Below, in pieces: positions 53,412 to 61,921 of a stretch of 64,000 nt of DNA. The notes beneath the pieces are model-generated. The model searched no databases and was not told the origin of the DNA. It saw nothing but the letters and a program-made list of their open reading frames with translations. The stretch lies in the NCBI GenBank assembly GCA_964550535.1, contig CAZJZQ010000002.1, positions 1 to 64,000 on the forward strand, written 5' to 3'. Position 1 is the stretch's first letter. The number at the start of each line of letters is the position of its first letter. The stretch is from UBA7672 sp964550535 (lineage in GTDB: Bacteria; Pseudomonadota; Alphaproteobacteria; Caulobacterales; Hyphomonadaceae). The position numbers were made by a program, and so were the translations under genes.

Positions 53412-53962
53412 GCAGAGGATGCCTGACATGCATTTGGTGCAGACGGCTGGAAAGGTCTGGAGGCGACGCTCATTGAAAGGAGGTGCTGCCTAAAAAGACG
53501 GCGCCCCGGAAAACGATCGCGCTATAGCTGTGCAGTATCGCAGGTCCGAGCCCGGCGGCGGCGGCGCGCTCGGACGTTTCGATTGCCTTCAGCGCAATCG
53601 CCCGTCGCCGAGCCGCCAGCCGTGCCCGCACGCACCGCACTTTATGGCCAAATCCTCGCAGATTTGGTCCAGTTCCGTTAGGCGTTACCTCAGAAAGTCA
53701 GCAGGGAAGATTAGGCGGCAAACAAATGTCGTCTCGACAAACACCAGCACAGCCAAGCGCGGCCACGACAACCATCCGCCGTCTCCGTTCCGGAGGCGGC
53801 TGCGCCTGACGGCATAGTCCGCAGGCAAACTGAACAACACCTTCCGTACGCGAAAGATTATGCCGCCGTAAGTCCGCTGCTCATGCTATTCCGTGCAGAA
53901 TGCTGCTGGCCGCTGCGCTCGGATGGCGACATGCTGGCGGCGGCCATGAAACGGAGACAAGC
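53412..53962. other. Intergenic region before the pirin gene
   Basis: About 550 bases with no gene I can support. It should contain the promoter of nasTS (reading left) and of the pirin gene (reading right). It includes a 10-bp GC-rich hairpin, GCCGTCTCCG / CGGAGGCGGC with loop TTC, at 53778-53800. No T-run follows it. Confidence 0.45.
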
Positions 53963-54856
53963 ATGATTGAGATGGTGATCGCTCAGCGGCGTCGCGACCT
54001 TGGCGGCTTCGAGGTTGGGCGGCTCCTGCCGTATGCGAAGCGGCGGATGGTGGGGCCTTTCATCTTCTTTGATCATATGGGGCCGGTGCATCTGGAAACC
54101 GGCATTCCGGGCAATGTCGATGTGAGGCCTCATCCGCACATCGGCTTGTCCACCGTCACATATCTGTTTGAAGGCGAGATCATGCATCGCGACAGCGTTG
54201 GATCGGAACAGCCGATCCGGCCAGGCGAGGTCAACTGGATGACGGCGGGACGCGGCATCACGCATTCCGAACGCTTCGAGAAGGCGCGCCGCGAAGGCGG
54301 GCCGATGCACGGCGTCCAGGCCTGGGTCGCGCTTCCTGACGCCGAGGAGGAGACGGACCCGGCGTTCGCGCATCATGGTGCGTCCGACCTGCCGAGCTTC
54401 GATGAGGACGGCGTATGGGGCCGCCTGATCGCCGGCAAGGCGCTTGGCCTCGAAGCGAAGGTTCGCACGCACTCCCCCATGTTCTATCTTCACTGGGAGA
54501 TGCCCGCGGGCACGCGCACGAGCCTTCCGGCCGACTATCCTGAGCGCGCCATCTATGTCGTCCGCGGCGGGGTCGAGATCGGCGGCCAGCGATATGGCGA
54601 AGGCGAGATGATCGTATTCGCACCGGGGCGGGCGGTGACGCTCCGTGCGCTGGAGCCTGCGATCGTCATGGCGCTGGGCGGAGAACCGGTTGGTCCCCGC
54701 TTCATCGACTGGAATTTCGTCTCGTCCTCCAAAGACAGGATCGAGCAGGCGAAGGCGGACTGGCGCGCCGGGCGGATGAAGCTGCCCGATCTCGACTCGG
54801 GCGAATTCATTCCCCTCCCGCCCGAGCCGTCGCGGCCCGCCAATCCCATGTCATGA
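53963..54856 (+). CDS. Pirin family protein (bicupin)
   Basis: A 297-residue bicupin. The N-terminal cupin carries the pirin metal ligands: His residues in GPFIFFDHMGP, RPHPHIGLSTVTYLFEGE and MTAGRGITHSER, with the final Glu two residues after the last His. The C-terminal cupin is present (RAIYVVRGGVEIGGQRY). Bacterial pirins have been linked to quercetinase activity and to control of pyruvate metabolism; neither can be inferred here. The start at 53963 (MIEMVIAQRRRD) follows GGAGACA. It stands alone, followed by a hairpin at 54993. Confidence 0.9.
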   Translation: MIEMVIAQRRRDLGGFEVGRLLPYAKRRMVGPFIFFDHMGPVHLETGIPGNVDVRPHPHIGLSTVTYLFEGEIMHRDSVGSEQPIRPGEVNWMTAGRGITHSERFEKARREGGPMHGVQAWVALPDAEEETDPAFAHHGASDLPSFDEDGVWGRLIAGKALGLEAKVRTHSPMFYLHWEMPAGTRTSLPADYPERAIYVVRGGVEIGGQRYGEGEMIVFAPGRAVTLRALEPAIVMALGGEPVGPRFIDWNFVSSSKDRIEQAKADWRAGRMKLPDLDSGEFIPLPPEPSRPANPMS

Positions 54857-54992
54857 TGATGCCGATCAGGATCTGTGGGGCGCATAGATGGGAATGGCCT
54901 TCCCCATCCTTTATATCGCATTCAAGGCTGGCGGGGTACGGTTGACCGTGCGGATTGACATGGCGGGCTGCGAGAAGCCGTCATTTAAGGCA

Positions 54993-55021
54993 GGCGCCGG
55001 TTTCTATCAGAAACCAGCGCC
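54993..55021 (+). terminator. Hairpin downstream of the pirin gene
   Basis: GGCGC-C-GGTTTCT and AGAAACC-A-GCGCC form a 12-pair stem with one C/A mismatch and loop ATC. It lies 137 bases after the pirin stop and 99 before the next start in an otherwise empty gap (54857-55119). No T-run follows, so termination is likely but not certain. Confidence 0.5.
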
Positions 55022-55119
55022 GTAGCGGGGCGGACCTGACCCATACGCCGGACTTGTTGTCTGGCCTCTATGTCTGGAGAGGCTGGGCGAGGCATTGCAT
55101 ATTGTTGCGTTAGGTGAAG

Positions 55120-56121
55120 ATGGCCGGAGATGGCGCCCTTGTTCCGCTTGGACTTTGTCTGCTCGGCCTGATCGTTCTGATCGGCGGGGCGGAGGTGCTG
55201 GTGCGCGGCGGGACGGCGCTGGCGCAGCGGTTTCATATCCCGCCTGTCATCATTGGCCTTACAGTCGTGGCGGTGGGAACGAGCGCGCCGGAACTAGCCG
55301 TGGGGATCGATGCGTCGCTGAAGGGCAATGGCGCGCTGGCGGTGGGCAACATTGCGGGGACCAATACCGTCAACATTCTTCTGGTGCTGGGGATCAGCGC
55401 GCTGATGCGGCCGCTGCAATTGCAGCGCAGCACGCTGAGGTTCGATCTGCCGGCGATGCTGCTGGCGGCGGCGGCGTTTCTGGTGCTGTCGCTGGATGGC
55501 GAGTTGGGCCGGACGGACGGGCTGGTGCTGGTGGCGATGGGGCTGGTCTATTCGTCGCTGCTGATCCGGCAGGGATTGCGCCACCGGGCGGAGACGCGGG
55601 CGCAACTGAACGAAAGCCGGTTGAAAGACATCGAGGGTGTGGAGCGGAACAGCCTGCTTTCGGGGCCGCTGCGTGATGTGGCGATGCTGGCGGGTGGGAT
55701 CGTGGTCGTGGTGGTGGGGGCGGACTGGCTGGTCGCCGGCGGGGTGCGGCTGGCCGAAATATGGGGCGTGTCCGACGCCTTCATCGGGCTGACCATTGTT
55801 GCGATCGGCACGTCCGCGCCGGAACTGGTGACTACGGTGGTCTCGACGATGCGGAATGAGCGCGACATTGCGATCGGGAACCTCCTGGGCAGCAGCACCT
55901 ACAACATCGCTTTCATCATGGGCGTCACCAGTCTCATCCCCAGCGAGGGGGCGCCGGTGCCGGACGATCTGCTGATGATCGATATTCCGGTGATGGCCGC
56001 GGCGGTGGTCGCGTGCGTGCCGGCGTTCCTGCTGGGCAAGCACATGTCGCGGCTGGAAGGCGGACTGTTTGTGGGGGCCTATGTGATCTACCTTGCCTAC
56101 CTTCTGATCGTTCGCACCTGA
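55120..56121 (+). CDS. Calcium/sodium antiporter (CaCA family, YrbG-like)
   Basis: A 333-residue inner-membrane exchanger with about ten helices arranged as two inverted halves. Each half has the ion-binding alpha-repeat: VVAVGTSAPELAVGI in the first and IVAIGTSAPELVTTVVS in the second, followed by GNIAGTNTVNILLVLG and GNLLGSSTYNIAFIMG. It probably exports Ca2+ in exchange for Na+ or H+. ATG at 55120 is chosen, with AGGTG upstream; a GTG two codons earlier is possible. Not linked to its neighbours by function. Confidence 0.92.
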   Translation: MAGDGALVPLGLCLLGLIVLIGGAEVLVRGGTALAQRFHIPPVIIGLTVVAVGTSAPELAVGIDASLKGNGALAVGNIAGTNTVNILLVLGISALMRPLQLQRSTLRFDLPAMLLAAAAFLVLSLDGELGRTDGLVLVAMGLVYSSLLIRQGLRHRAETRAQLNESRLKDIEGVERNSLLSGPLRDVAMLAGGIVVVVVGADWLVAGGVRLAEIWGVSDAFIGLTIVAIGTSAPELVTTVVSTMRNERDIAIGNLLGSSTYNIAFIMGVTSLIPSEGAPVPDDLLMIDIPVMAAAVVACVPAFLLGKHMSRLEGGLFVGAYVIYLAYLLIVRT

Positions 56122-56169
56122 CAGGGCGCCGGGCGTGACGGGCGCCGGGCGGGGCGCTAGACAGGGCGG

Positions 56170-56418
56170 ATGGGAACCAGCCGCTATGACATTTCCGGAC
56201 AGGAGCGGCGCGTGAAGCGCCTCGGCCGGAGGTATGGCGTCAGCCTCAAGAAGTGCGAGAAGCCGTTCGGCCGGGTGGCCGGGCATGGCGGCTACATGCT
56301 GCGCGACGACGAGACCAGGCAGATCGTGTTCGGCAATACCGGGTACGATTATTCCGCCACGCTGGACGAGGTGGAGGATTTCCTGCTGGCCCAGCCGAAA
56401 GGCGGAGACGAGGGCTAA
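56170..56418 (+). CDS. Small conserved hypothetical protein
   Basis: An 82-residue basic protein (MGTSRYDISGQERRVKRLGR) of unknown function, with no signal peptide. The middle reads GHGGYMLRDDETRQIVFGNTG, then YDYSATLDEVEDFLLA. It looks like a real gene because the composition and third-position GC match the neighbours and there are no competing frames. It ends 114 bases before the siderophore receptor start. Confidence 0.6.
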   Translation: MGTSRYDISGQERRVKRLGRRYGVSLKKCEKPFGRVAGHGGYMLRDDETRQIVFGNTGYDYSATLDEVEDFLLAQPKGGDEG

Positions 56419-56492
56419 TTTCCCCGCACCCTCGAATGGCCGGAATGTAATCGGTTTCAGCTATTGACCATCCGTCACGACCGACTATGGGA

Positions 56493-56509
56493 ATGCAAGT
56501 CATTCGCAT
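56493..56509 (+). promoter_or_regulatory. Candidate Fur box
   Basis: ATGCAAGTCATTCGCAT is an imperfect palindrome (ATGC...GCAT ends; 6 of 8 half-site positions symmetric) resembling Fur-type boxes of the GCAANTGANTCGCAT form. It lies 24 bases before the siderophore receptor start, overlapping where a promoter would be, so iron-dependent repression is likely. Confidence 0.55.
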
Positions 56510-56532
56510 AAATATGGTGTTCGGGGGATTTC

Positions 56533-58584
56533 ATGAAATTGCAGGTGATGTTGGCGGCGGGCGTGTCATGCCTTGCGTTTACGCAGGTTGCAGGCGCGCA
56601 GGTTGCTGTCGCTCAGGCGACGGATGACCGGGATACGGTTGTCGTGATGGCGCCGCCGGCGGCGACGACCAGCGCGGGCACCAAGAGCGACGCGCCGCTG
56701 ATCGAAATCCCCCAGTCCATCACCGTCATTACCGCTGAACGTTTCAACGACCAGGGCGCGCAGGATCTGGAAGATGTGGTTCGCTATGCGGGCAACGTTC
56801 GCACGGAAATCTATGGCGTGGATTCGCGCGAAGACTGGATAGAGGGGCGCGGGGGAAACATCGAGCAATATACGGACGGGCTGATCTCGCGGCAGGGCTA
56901 TTACAACGCCGCGCGCATCGAGACATTCGGCCTGGAGCGTGTCGAGGTTGTACGCGGGCCGGCGGGCGTGCTGGGCGGCGAAGGCTCCATCGGCGGTCTG
57001 GTCAACGCAGTCACGAAACGGCCGCAGGATCAGTTCGGCGGACAGGTAGGCGTGTCTTTCGGCAGCTTCAACCGGTTCCAGATCACCGGCGATGTGACCG
57101 GACCCGTGAGCGACCAGGTCGATTACCGGCTTGTCGGCTTGTATCGCGACAGCGGCACGCAGGTCGATTTCGTCGATGACGGCCGCGTCTATCTCGCGCC
57201 GTCGGTGACGTTCAAGCCGGGCGACAAGACAACGCTGACGCTGCTGGGCGCGTGGCAGAAGGATGAGACGGGCTCGACGGCGGCGTTCCTGCCGCATTCG
57301 GGTGTGGCGCTGCCCAACCCCAATGGCGAAATCCCGCTGGAACGGTTCACCAGCGAGCCGGGCTTTGACGAGTTCAACACCGAACAGACGAGCGTGACGT
57401 TTGTTGGCGAGCACCGTTTCAACGAGAACCTGAAACTGAACACGACGGCGCGGTGGACGGATGGCGATGTCAGCTATCAGAACCTGTTCCCGGCGACGTA
57501 TCTGAATCCGGAAAACCCGTTCATCGACGCGGACCAGCGCGTGGTGGAGCGCGACTACTGGGTGCTGAAGACGCAGCAGGATACGCTGGCGGCGGATACC
57601 CGGTTGCAGGCGAAGCTGGATAATGGCTGGAGTAAGCACACCATTCTGGCGGGGATCGACTATCGCCAGAACAACCAGACGCGGCAGTCCGACTATGCGC
57701 CGGCGGGCCCGCTGGACCTGTTTGATCCTGTCTATGGCGATATTCCCGTGGTGAATCTTGTCGATGAGCCGGCGCTGAAGGGACAGCAGGCCGGCTTCTA
57801 TCTGCAGGATCATGTGAAGCTGTTCGACCAGTTCGTTCTGCTGGGTTCGGTGCGTCACGATCTGGTGGACGAGGAGTTCGGCGGCGTTAAGGAAAGCGAC
57901 GGCGCCACCACTTATCGCGTGGGCGCAGTGTGGCTGACGCCGGGCGGCTGGGCGCCTTATGTGAGCTATTCCGAAACCTATGATGCTTTCCAGGGCGTGG
58001 ACTTCTATGGCGATCCCTACGATGCGGTGCGCGGCGAGCAGGTCGAGGCGGGCATCAAGTATGCGCCGCGGGACGGCTCGTATCTGGTGACGGCTTCGGT
58101 CTATGAAATCGAACAGCCGAATGCGTTGTTGCCCGATCCCAACAATCCGATGAACCAGATTCAGGGACCGGCGAAATGGAGCGGGTTCGAGATCGAGGCG
58201 TCGACCAAGGTGATCGGCGACATCGACCTGATGGCCAATTTCAGCCGCGCGAAAAATGAGGGTTCAGGCCAGACCGACAGCGATACGGCGTCGCTGTGGG
58301 GATCGCGCAAGTTCGACATTGCGCCGGACACCGAGTTGCAGTTCGGGGTGGGCGTGCGTTATGTCAGCAAGAGCGTCGTGGAAATCGCTGATCCGCTCTA
58401 CATCACCACGCCCTCGGTGACGCTGGCGGATGCGATGGCGGCGTGGCGGCACAAGGATGTGCGTGTGACGTTCAACGTTACTAACATCACTGGCGAGCGT
58501 TATCCCAGCCTCTGTCTGGGCAGCGGGGAGTGCTATATCGGCGCGTTCCGGTCGTTCTCGGTTGGCTTGTCCCGGCAGTTCTGA
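56533..58584 (+). CDS. TonB-dependent siderophore receptor (FhuA/FpvA-like)
   Basis: A 683-residue outer-membrane receptor. The signal peptide ends near AGAQVAVAQA. The TonB box region is DTVVVMAPP, and the plug starts with the siderophore-receptor signature APLIEIPQSITVITAERF; RIETFGLERVEVVRGPAGVL, GGLVNAVTKRP follow. The barrel ends GAFRSFSVGLSRQF with terminal Phe, as required for assembly. The ATG at 56533 has a GGGGG ribosome-binding site. With a Fur-like box directly upstream, it probably takes up ferric hydroxamate-type siderophores; the exact ligand is unknown. No reductase or ABC genes are adjacent. Confidence 0.92.
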   Translation: MKLQVMLAAGVSCLAFTQVAGAQVAVAQATDDRDTVVVMAPPAATTSAGTKSDAPLIEIPQSITVITAERFNDQGAQDLEDVVRYAGNVRTEIYGVDSREDWIEGRGGNIEQYTDGLISRQGYYNAARIETFGLERVEVVRGPAGVLGGEGSIGGLVNAVTKRPQDQFGGQVGVSFGSFNRFQITGDVTGPVSDQVDYRLVGLYRDSGTQVDFVDDGRVYLAPSVTFKPGDKTTLTLLGAWQKDETGSTAAFLPHSGVALPNPNGEIPLERFTSEPGFDEFNTEQTSVTFVGEHRFNENLKLNTTARWTDGDVSYQNLFPATYLNPENPFIDADQRVVERDYWVLKTQQDTLAADTRLQAKLDNGWSKHTILAGIDYRQNNQTRQSDYAPAGPLDLFDPVYGDIPVVNLVDEPALKGQQAGFYLQDHVKLFDQFVLLGSVRHDLVDEEFGGVKESDGATTYRVGAVWLTPGGWAPYVSYSETYDAFQGVDFYGDPYDAVRGEQVEAGIKYAPRDGSYLVTASVYEIEQPNALLPDPNNPMNQIQGPAKWSGFEIEASTKVIGDIDLMANFSRAKNEGSGQTDSDTASLWGSRKFDIAPDTELQFGVGVRYVSKSVVEIADPLYITTPSVTLADAMAAWRHKDVRVTFNVTNITGERYPSLCLGSGECYIGAFRSFSVGLSRQF

Positions 58585-58602
58585 GCCGGGGCCGCCCCCC
58601 GC

Positions 58603-58953
58603 TCAGGCGCCTACGGGCACGCGGGTGAAGTTGCCGAGTTGGCAGGGCGTGCCTTCGTTGAGGACGTAGATGGTCTGCTGGTTCGAGCAGACCTGCGCGC
58701 CATGCACCTGCCAGGTGAAGCCGCCTTGCATGCGCAGGCCCGGACAGGCGCGCGGCAGCGTGTTGGTCCAGACCTCGCCATTATTCAGGGTGAAGCGGAT
58801 TTCCTCGTTCGAGACGATCTCCTGCTTCGCGATGCGGGCCGGGTTGATGCAGGAGTCCACCTGAGAAACCGCCGGGGCGTCGCCTGCGGAGGTGCAAGCG
58901 GCGGCGGCGAGAGTTGCGGAAGCGGCGATTGTGGCTTGCCAGATCCTGTTCAT
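58603..58953 (-). CDS. Small lipoprotein (DUF6491-like)
   Basis: A 116-residue exported lipoprotein with signal MNRIWQATIAASATLAAAAC, the lipobox Cys at its end. The mature part has two features seen in the DUF6491 family: a short beta-strand segment EVWTNTLPRACPGL and the later pair CSNQQTIYVLNE and GTPCQLGNFTRV. Several Cys may form disulfides. A GGGAG ribosome-binding site precedes the ATG at 58953. Function unknown. Convergent with the siderophore receptor. Confidence 0.65.
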   Translation of the reverse strand: MNRIWQATIAASATLAAAACTSAGDAPAVSQVDSCINPARIAKQEIVSNEEIRFTLNNGEVWTNTLPRACPGLRMQGGFTWQVHGAQVCSNQQTIYVLNEGTPCQLGNFTRVPVGA

Positions 58954-59015
58954 GTCGTTTCTCCCTTGTGGGTGGAGTTTGATCCCGCCGGGACAGCGAG
59001 GCAAGGAAGAGCACG

Positions 59016-59366
59016 ATGACGGTTGTGACGCTTTATGGGCTGGCGAACTGCGATACCACGCGGGCGGCAAGGAAATGGCTGGACGCGGCCGGTGTCACAT
59101 ATCGCTTCCATGACGTGCGGGCTGACGGTCTGTCACAAAAGCAGGTGAAAGCGTGGGCGGACACGCTGGGCTGGGAAAAAGTGCTTAACCGGGCCAGCAC
59201 GACGTGGCGCGGACTGGATGAGAGCGAGAAACAGGATGTGGACGCAAAGCGCGCCGTGGCGCTGATCGTGCAGCATCCGGCGCTGCTGAAAAGGCCTCTG
59301 CTGGAAGGCGCGGGAGAGCTTCTGCAAGGCTTCAAGGCGGATATCTATGCGGCCCGGTTCAAATGA
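59016..59366 (+). CDS. ArsC/Spx-family thioredoxin-fold protein (YffB-like)
   Basis: A 116-residue protein of the arsenate reductase family: TVVTLYGLANCDTTRAARKW gives the N-terminal active-site Cys in a C-x-x-T setting, followed by YRFHDVRADGLS, KVLNRASTTWRGL and LLKRPLLE with the conserved cis-Pro region. It matches the YffB/MgsR branch, which uses glutathione-like thiols and is not known to reduce arsenate. AGGAAG precedes the ATG. No ars genes are near, so a role in arsenic resistance is not implied. Confidence 0.85.
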   Translation: MTVVTLYGLANCDTTRAARKWLDAAGVTYRFHDVRADGLSQKQVKAWADTLGWEKVLNRASTTWRGLDESEKQDVDAKRAVALIVQHPALLKRPLLEGAGELLQGFKADIYAARFK

Positions 59367-59510
59367 GGCGGAAATTGCGACCTGCGGCGCCAAAGCTGCA
59401 CACCGCGACATGACGCGGCCTTAATGCCGCACGGGGTGGACGAAGCGCTGCCAGCCCCCTATGTAGCCCGCACCTCAGTCATCGACTCAGTGTTTCAATC
59501 CGAAAGAAAT

Positions 59511-59978
59511 ATGCAAGCTAAGCACTCGACATTCTCTGATCGGCAGGCCGCATCGGCCGCCGCGAAAAAAGCCCTTCTCGAAAAATTCAAGCCGAAGCCC
59601 ATGATCGTCTCCGACACGGTGATCGATCACGAAGCCGAGCGGCGCGAGCGGATAGAAGCCATCCGCAAGCAGCGCGAAGAGGAGCGTCAGGCTCGCCAGC
59701 GCGCCCGTGAGGAAGCGGAAGCCGCCGCCGAAGCCCAGCGTATCGCCGAGGCCGAAGCCGCTGAACAGGCCAAGCTGGACGCTCAGACGCTCACCGACCA
59801 GCAGAAGCGCGAAGACCGCAAGGCGCGCAAGAAAGCTGTAAAAGAAGCGGCTCGCATAAAGAAGGAGACGCGCCAGGTTGCGCGTCCGGCATCTTCGCGC
59901 GGCCACGATGATGCGCCGGTGGACCCCTACAAGGAACACGAACGCTACATCCGCAGCCTGGAGCGCGCTCGGGCCTAA
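59511..59978 (+). CDS. DUF6481-type charged coiled-coil protein
   Basis: A 155-residue, highly charged cytosolic protein. After a short N-terminus (MQAKHSTFSDRQAASAAAKK) comes a long Glu/Arg/Ala helix (about residues 40-125) that should form a coiled coil, ending VDPYKEHERYIRSLERARA. This layout is typical of DUF6481 proteins of alphaproteobacteria, whose function is unknown. The start at 59511 is preferred to an ATG at 59424 because similarity and composition begin there. A strong hairpin at 60012 follows. Confidence 0.72.
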   Translation: MQAKHSTFSDRQAASAAAKKALLEKFKPKPMIVSDTVIDHEAERRERIEAIRKQREEERQARQRAREEAEAAAEAQRIAEAEAAEQAKLDAQTLTDQQKREDRKARKKAVKEAARIKKETRQVARPASSRGHDDAPVDPYKEHERYIRSLERARA

Positions 59979-60011
59979 GCCCGGCCAATCCGGCTAATCG
60001 AAGAACAAGGT

Positions 60012-60044
60012 GCGGCGTCCGGAAAAATCTTCCGGACGCCGCAT
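60012..60044. terminator. Perfect 14-bp hairpin terminator
   Basis: TGCGGCGTCCGGAA and TTCCGGACGCCGCA pair perfectly around an AAATC loop, the strongest hairpin in the window outside the CRISPR repeats. It lies 33 bases after the DUF6481 stop. The tail after it (TCCGTTTCC) is only weakly T-rich. Confidence 0.65.
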
Positions 60045-60358
60045 CCGTTTCCGGGGCGGCGGTGTTCATCGGCCAGCGGCGCGGACGACATCGCGGACAG
60101 TTTCGATGACGTCCCGGGCGAGCGCATGGCTCTGGCGCGCGACATGGCGGAACTGGAGCCGAACGAACGTCACGCGGTGGCGGGCGCTACCTTCTTCCCC
60201 GTCTCCACGCTGTCGAACGCGCGTTGACGCCGCGGCGTCCGGTGCGAGCGCCGGATAGCGGGAATAACCTTGAGCGGGGTTGACCAGATTACCTCTGGCG
60301 AACAGCGTCGGCGCGCGCTTTTATGCGCGCCGGTCAAGCGTTGCGTCAGGGGACCAGC
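60045..60358. other. Intergenic region before nnrU
   Basis: About 310 bases. Small open frames exist on both strands (for example a 35-codon minus-strand frame at 60066-60173), but none has a ribosome-binding site or a family I recognise. I see no gene here. Confidence 0.4.
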
Positions 60359-60937
60359 ATGTACATCGCCGCTTTCCTCGCCGGGCTGGTGCTGTTCTTT
60401 GCGTCGCATTTCTATTCCGTGTTCCGCCCGCGCGGGGACAACGACATCAAGCTGCGCATGGGCGCGCCGCTTTACATGGGTCTCTATTCGGTCATCTCGC
60501 TGGCGACGTTTGCGCTGATGATTTGGGGGTATGACGGCGCGCGGCCGTGGGTGAATGTGTGGGTTCCGCCCGCGTGGACGCGGCATATCGCGATGACGTT
60601 GATGCTGCCCGCGATGATCCTTCTGGTCGCGGCCTATGCGCCGACGGGCTTCATCAAGAAGGCGGTGAAGCACCCGATGCTGACGGCGGTGAAGCTGTGG
60701 GCGGTGGCGCACCTGACGGCCAATGGCGACCTGGCGTCGATCATCCTGTTCTCGGCCTTCCTGATTTTCGCCGCGGTGGACCGTATCGCGCTGAAGAAGC
60801 GGGGCGATAATGGGCCGGTGCACAAGAACGCGAACATACTGGGCGACATGATCGCCATTGCGGTGGGCGGCGCGGCCTACGGGATCATGGTTTACGGGGC
60901 GCACACGCTGATTGTTGGCGTGCCGATCACCGGCTGA
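60359..60937 (+). CDS. NnrU family membrane protein
   Basis: A 192-residue inner-membrane protein with about five or six helices, starting MYIAAFLAGLVLFFASHFYS. NnrU-family marks are LRMGAPLYMGLYSVISLATF, MTLMLPAMILLVAAY and VKHPMLTAVKLWAVAHLTAN with the conserved HP, KLWA and H-L-N pattern. The family was named from a gene needed for nitric oxide metabolism in denitrifiers and is related to isoprenoid/heme-binding isomerases; its role here is not known. AGGGGA precedes the ATG at 60359. Confidence 0.85.
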   Translation: MYIAAFLAGLVLFFASHFYSVFRPRGDNDIKLRMGAPLYMGLYSVISLATFALMIWGYDGARPWVNVWVPPAWTRHIAMTLMLPAMILLVAAYAPTGFIKKAVKHPMLTAVKLWAVAHLTANGDLASIILFSAFLIFAAVDRIALKKRGDNGPVHKNANILGDMIAIAVGGAAYGIMVYGAHTLIVGVPITG

Positions 60938-61022
60938 CCCTGTCCAGCCCAACATTGCGCGCGGGGCGGATGCGCCCTATGCAGCGGCGGACGCCTTTGT
61001 GCGCTGCAACAGGGGATCAGCC

Positions 61023-61850
61023 ATGTCCGCCCAAGTGCAAACAGCCCGGAAGACCACGCGCGATATCGCGGCCGCCAAGGGCGGCGCGCCGCTGGTGTGC
61101 CTGACCGCCTACACGGCGCCGATGGCGGAACTGCTGGATTCGCGGTGCGACATTCTCCTCGTGGGCGACTCGGTCGGGATGGTGGTCCACGGCTTGCCGA
61201 CCACCGTGGGCGTGACGCTGGAGATGATGATCCTGCACGCGCAGGCCGTGATGCGGAAATCGGCCCGCGCCTTCGTGGTGGTGGACATGCCGTTCGGCTC
61301 CTATGAAGCGAGCGTGGAGCAGGCGTTCCTCAACGCCTCGCGGGTGATGAAGGAAACCGGCTGCCAGGCCGTGAAGATCGAGGCGGGCGAATACGCCGCT
61401 GCGACGGTGCGGTATCTGGTCGAGCGCGGCATTCCAGTGATGGCGCACGTGGGCCTGCGTCCTCAGGCGACCAATGTTGATGGCGGGTTCAAGGCGCGGG
61501 GCCGGACGGAGGCGGAACGTAACCGCGTGATCTCCGAGGCCGCGGCGGCCGACGAGGCGGGGTGTTTCGCCATGGTGATCGAGGGGGTGGCCGAGGATCT
61601 GGCCAGCCAGATCACCCGGCAGGTGTCCTGCCCGACCATCGGAATCGGGGCGTCCAGCGCCTGTGACGGCCAGATTCTGGTGACGGACGACCTTCTGGGC
61701 ATGTTCGACTGGACCCCCAAATTCGTCCGCCGGTATGCCGATCTGCGGGGGGCGATCGGGCAGGCGGTGGATGGGTATGCCGCCGAGGTCCGGGACCGGA
61801 AATTCCCCGGCGAGGCCGAGACCTACAGGCTGAAACCAAAACAGCCCTGA
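61023..61850 (+). CDS. panB: 3-methyl-2-oxobutanoate hydroxymethyltransferase
   Basis: A 275-residue TIM-barrel enzyme that makes ketopantoate from alpha-ketoisovalerate and methylene-tetrahydrofolate, first committed step of pantothenate and CoA synthesis. Motifs: VCLTAYTAPMAELLD, LLVGDSVGMVVHGLPTT with metal-binding Asp, VVVDMPFGSYEAS, VKIEAGEY, MAHVGLRPQ and TIGIGASSACDGQILVTDDLLG with the catalytic region. The start at 61023 follows AGGGGAT. A normal-length family member. Followed by the YfgM-like gene. Confidence 0.95.
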   Translation: MSAQVQTARKTTRDIAAAKGGAPLVCLTAYTAPMAELLDSRCDILLVGDSVGMVVHGLPTTVGVTLEMMILHAQAVMRKSARAFVVVDMPFGSYEASVEQAFLNASRVMKETGCQAVKIEAGEYAAATVRYLVERGIPVMAHVGLRPQATNVDGGFKARGRTEAERNRVISEAAAADEAGCFAMVIEGVAEDLASQITRQVSCPTIGIGASSACDGQILVTDDLLGMFDWTPKFVRRYADLRGAIGQAVDGYAAEVRDRKFPGEAETYRLKPKQP

Positions 61851-61921
61851 CAGCCATCGCGAATTGCACTGGCGGGCGGGCCCGGCTAGGTTGCGCCACC
61901 CATGGGCCGGAGCGTTTACGT

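Noticed and set aside
59016..59366. Arsenate reductase for arsenic resistance
   Set aside because: The sequence belongs to the YffB-like branch and no arsenic-resistance genes are near.
60066..60173. A 35-codon minus-strand frame starting with GTG, rich in Arg and Val
   Set aside because: No ribosome-binding site at a useful distance and no recognisable similarity; could be real but is unsupported.
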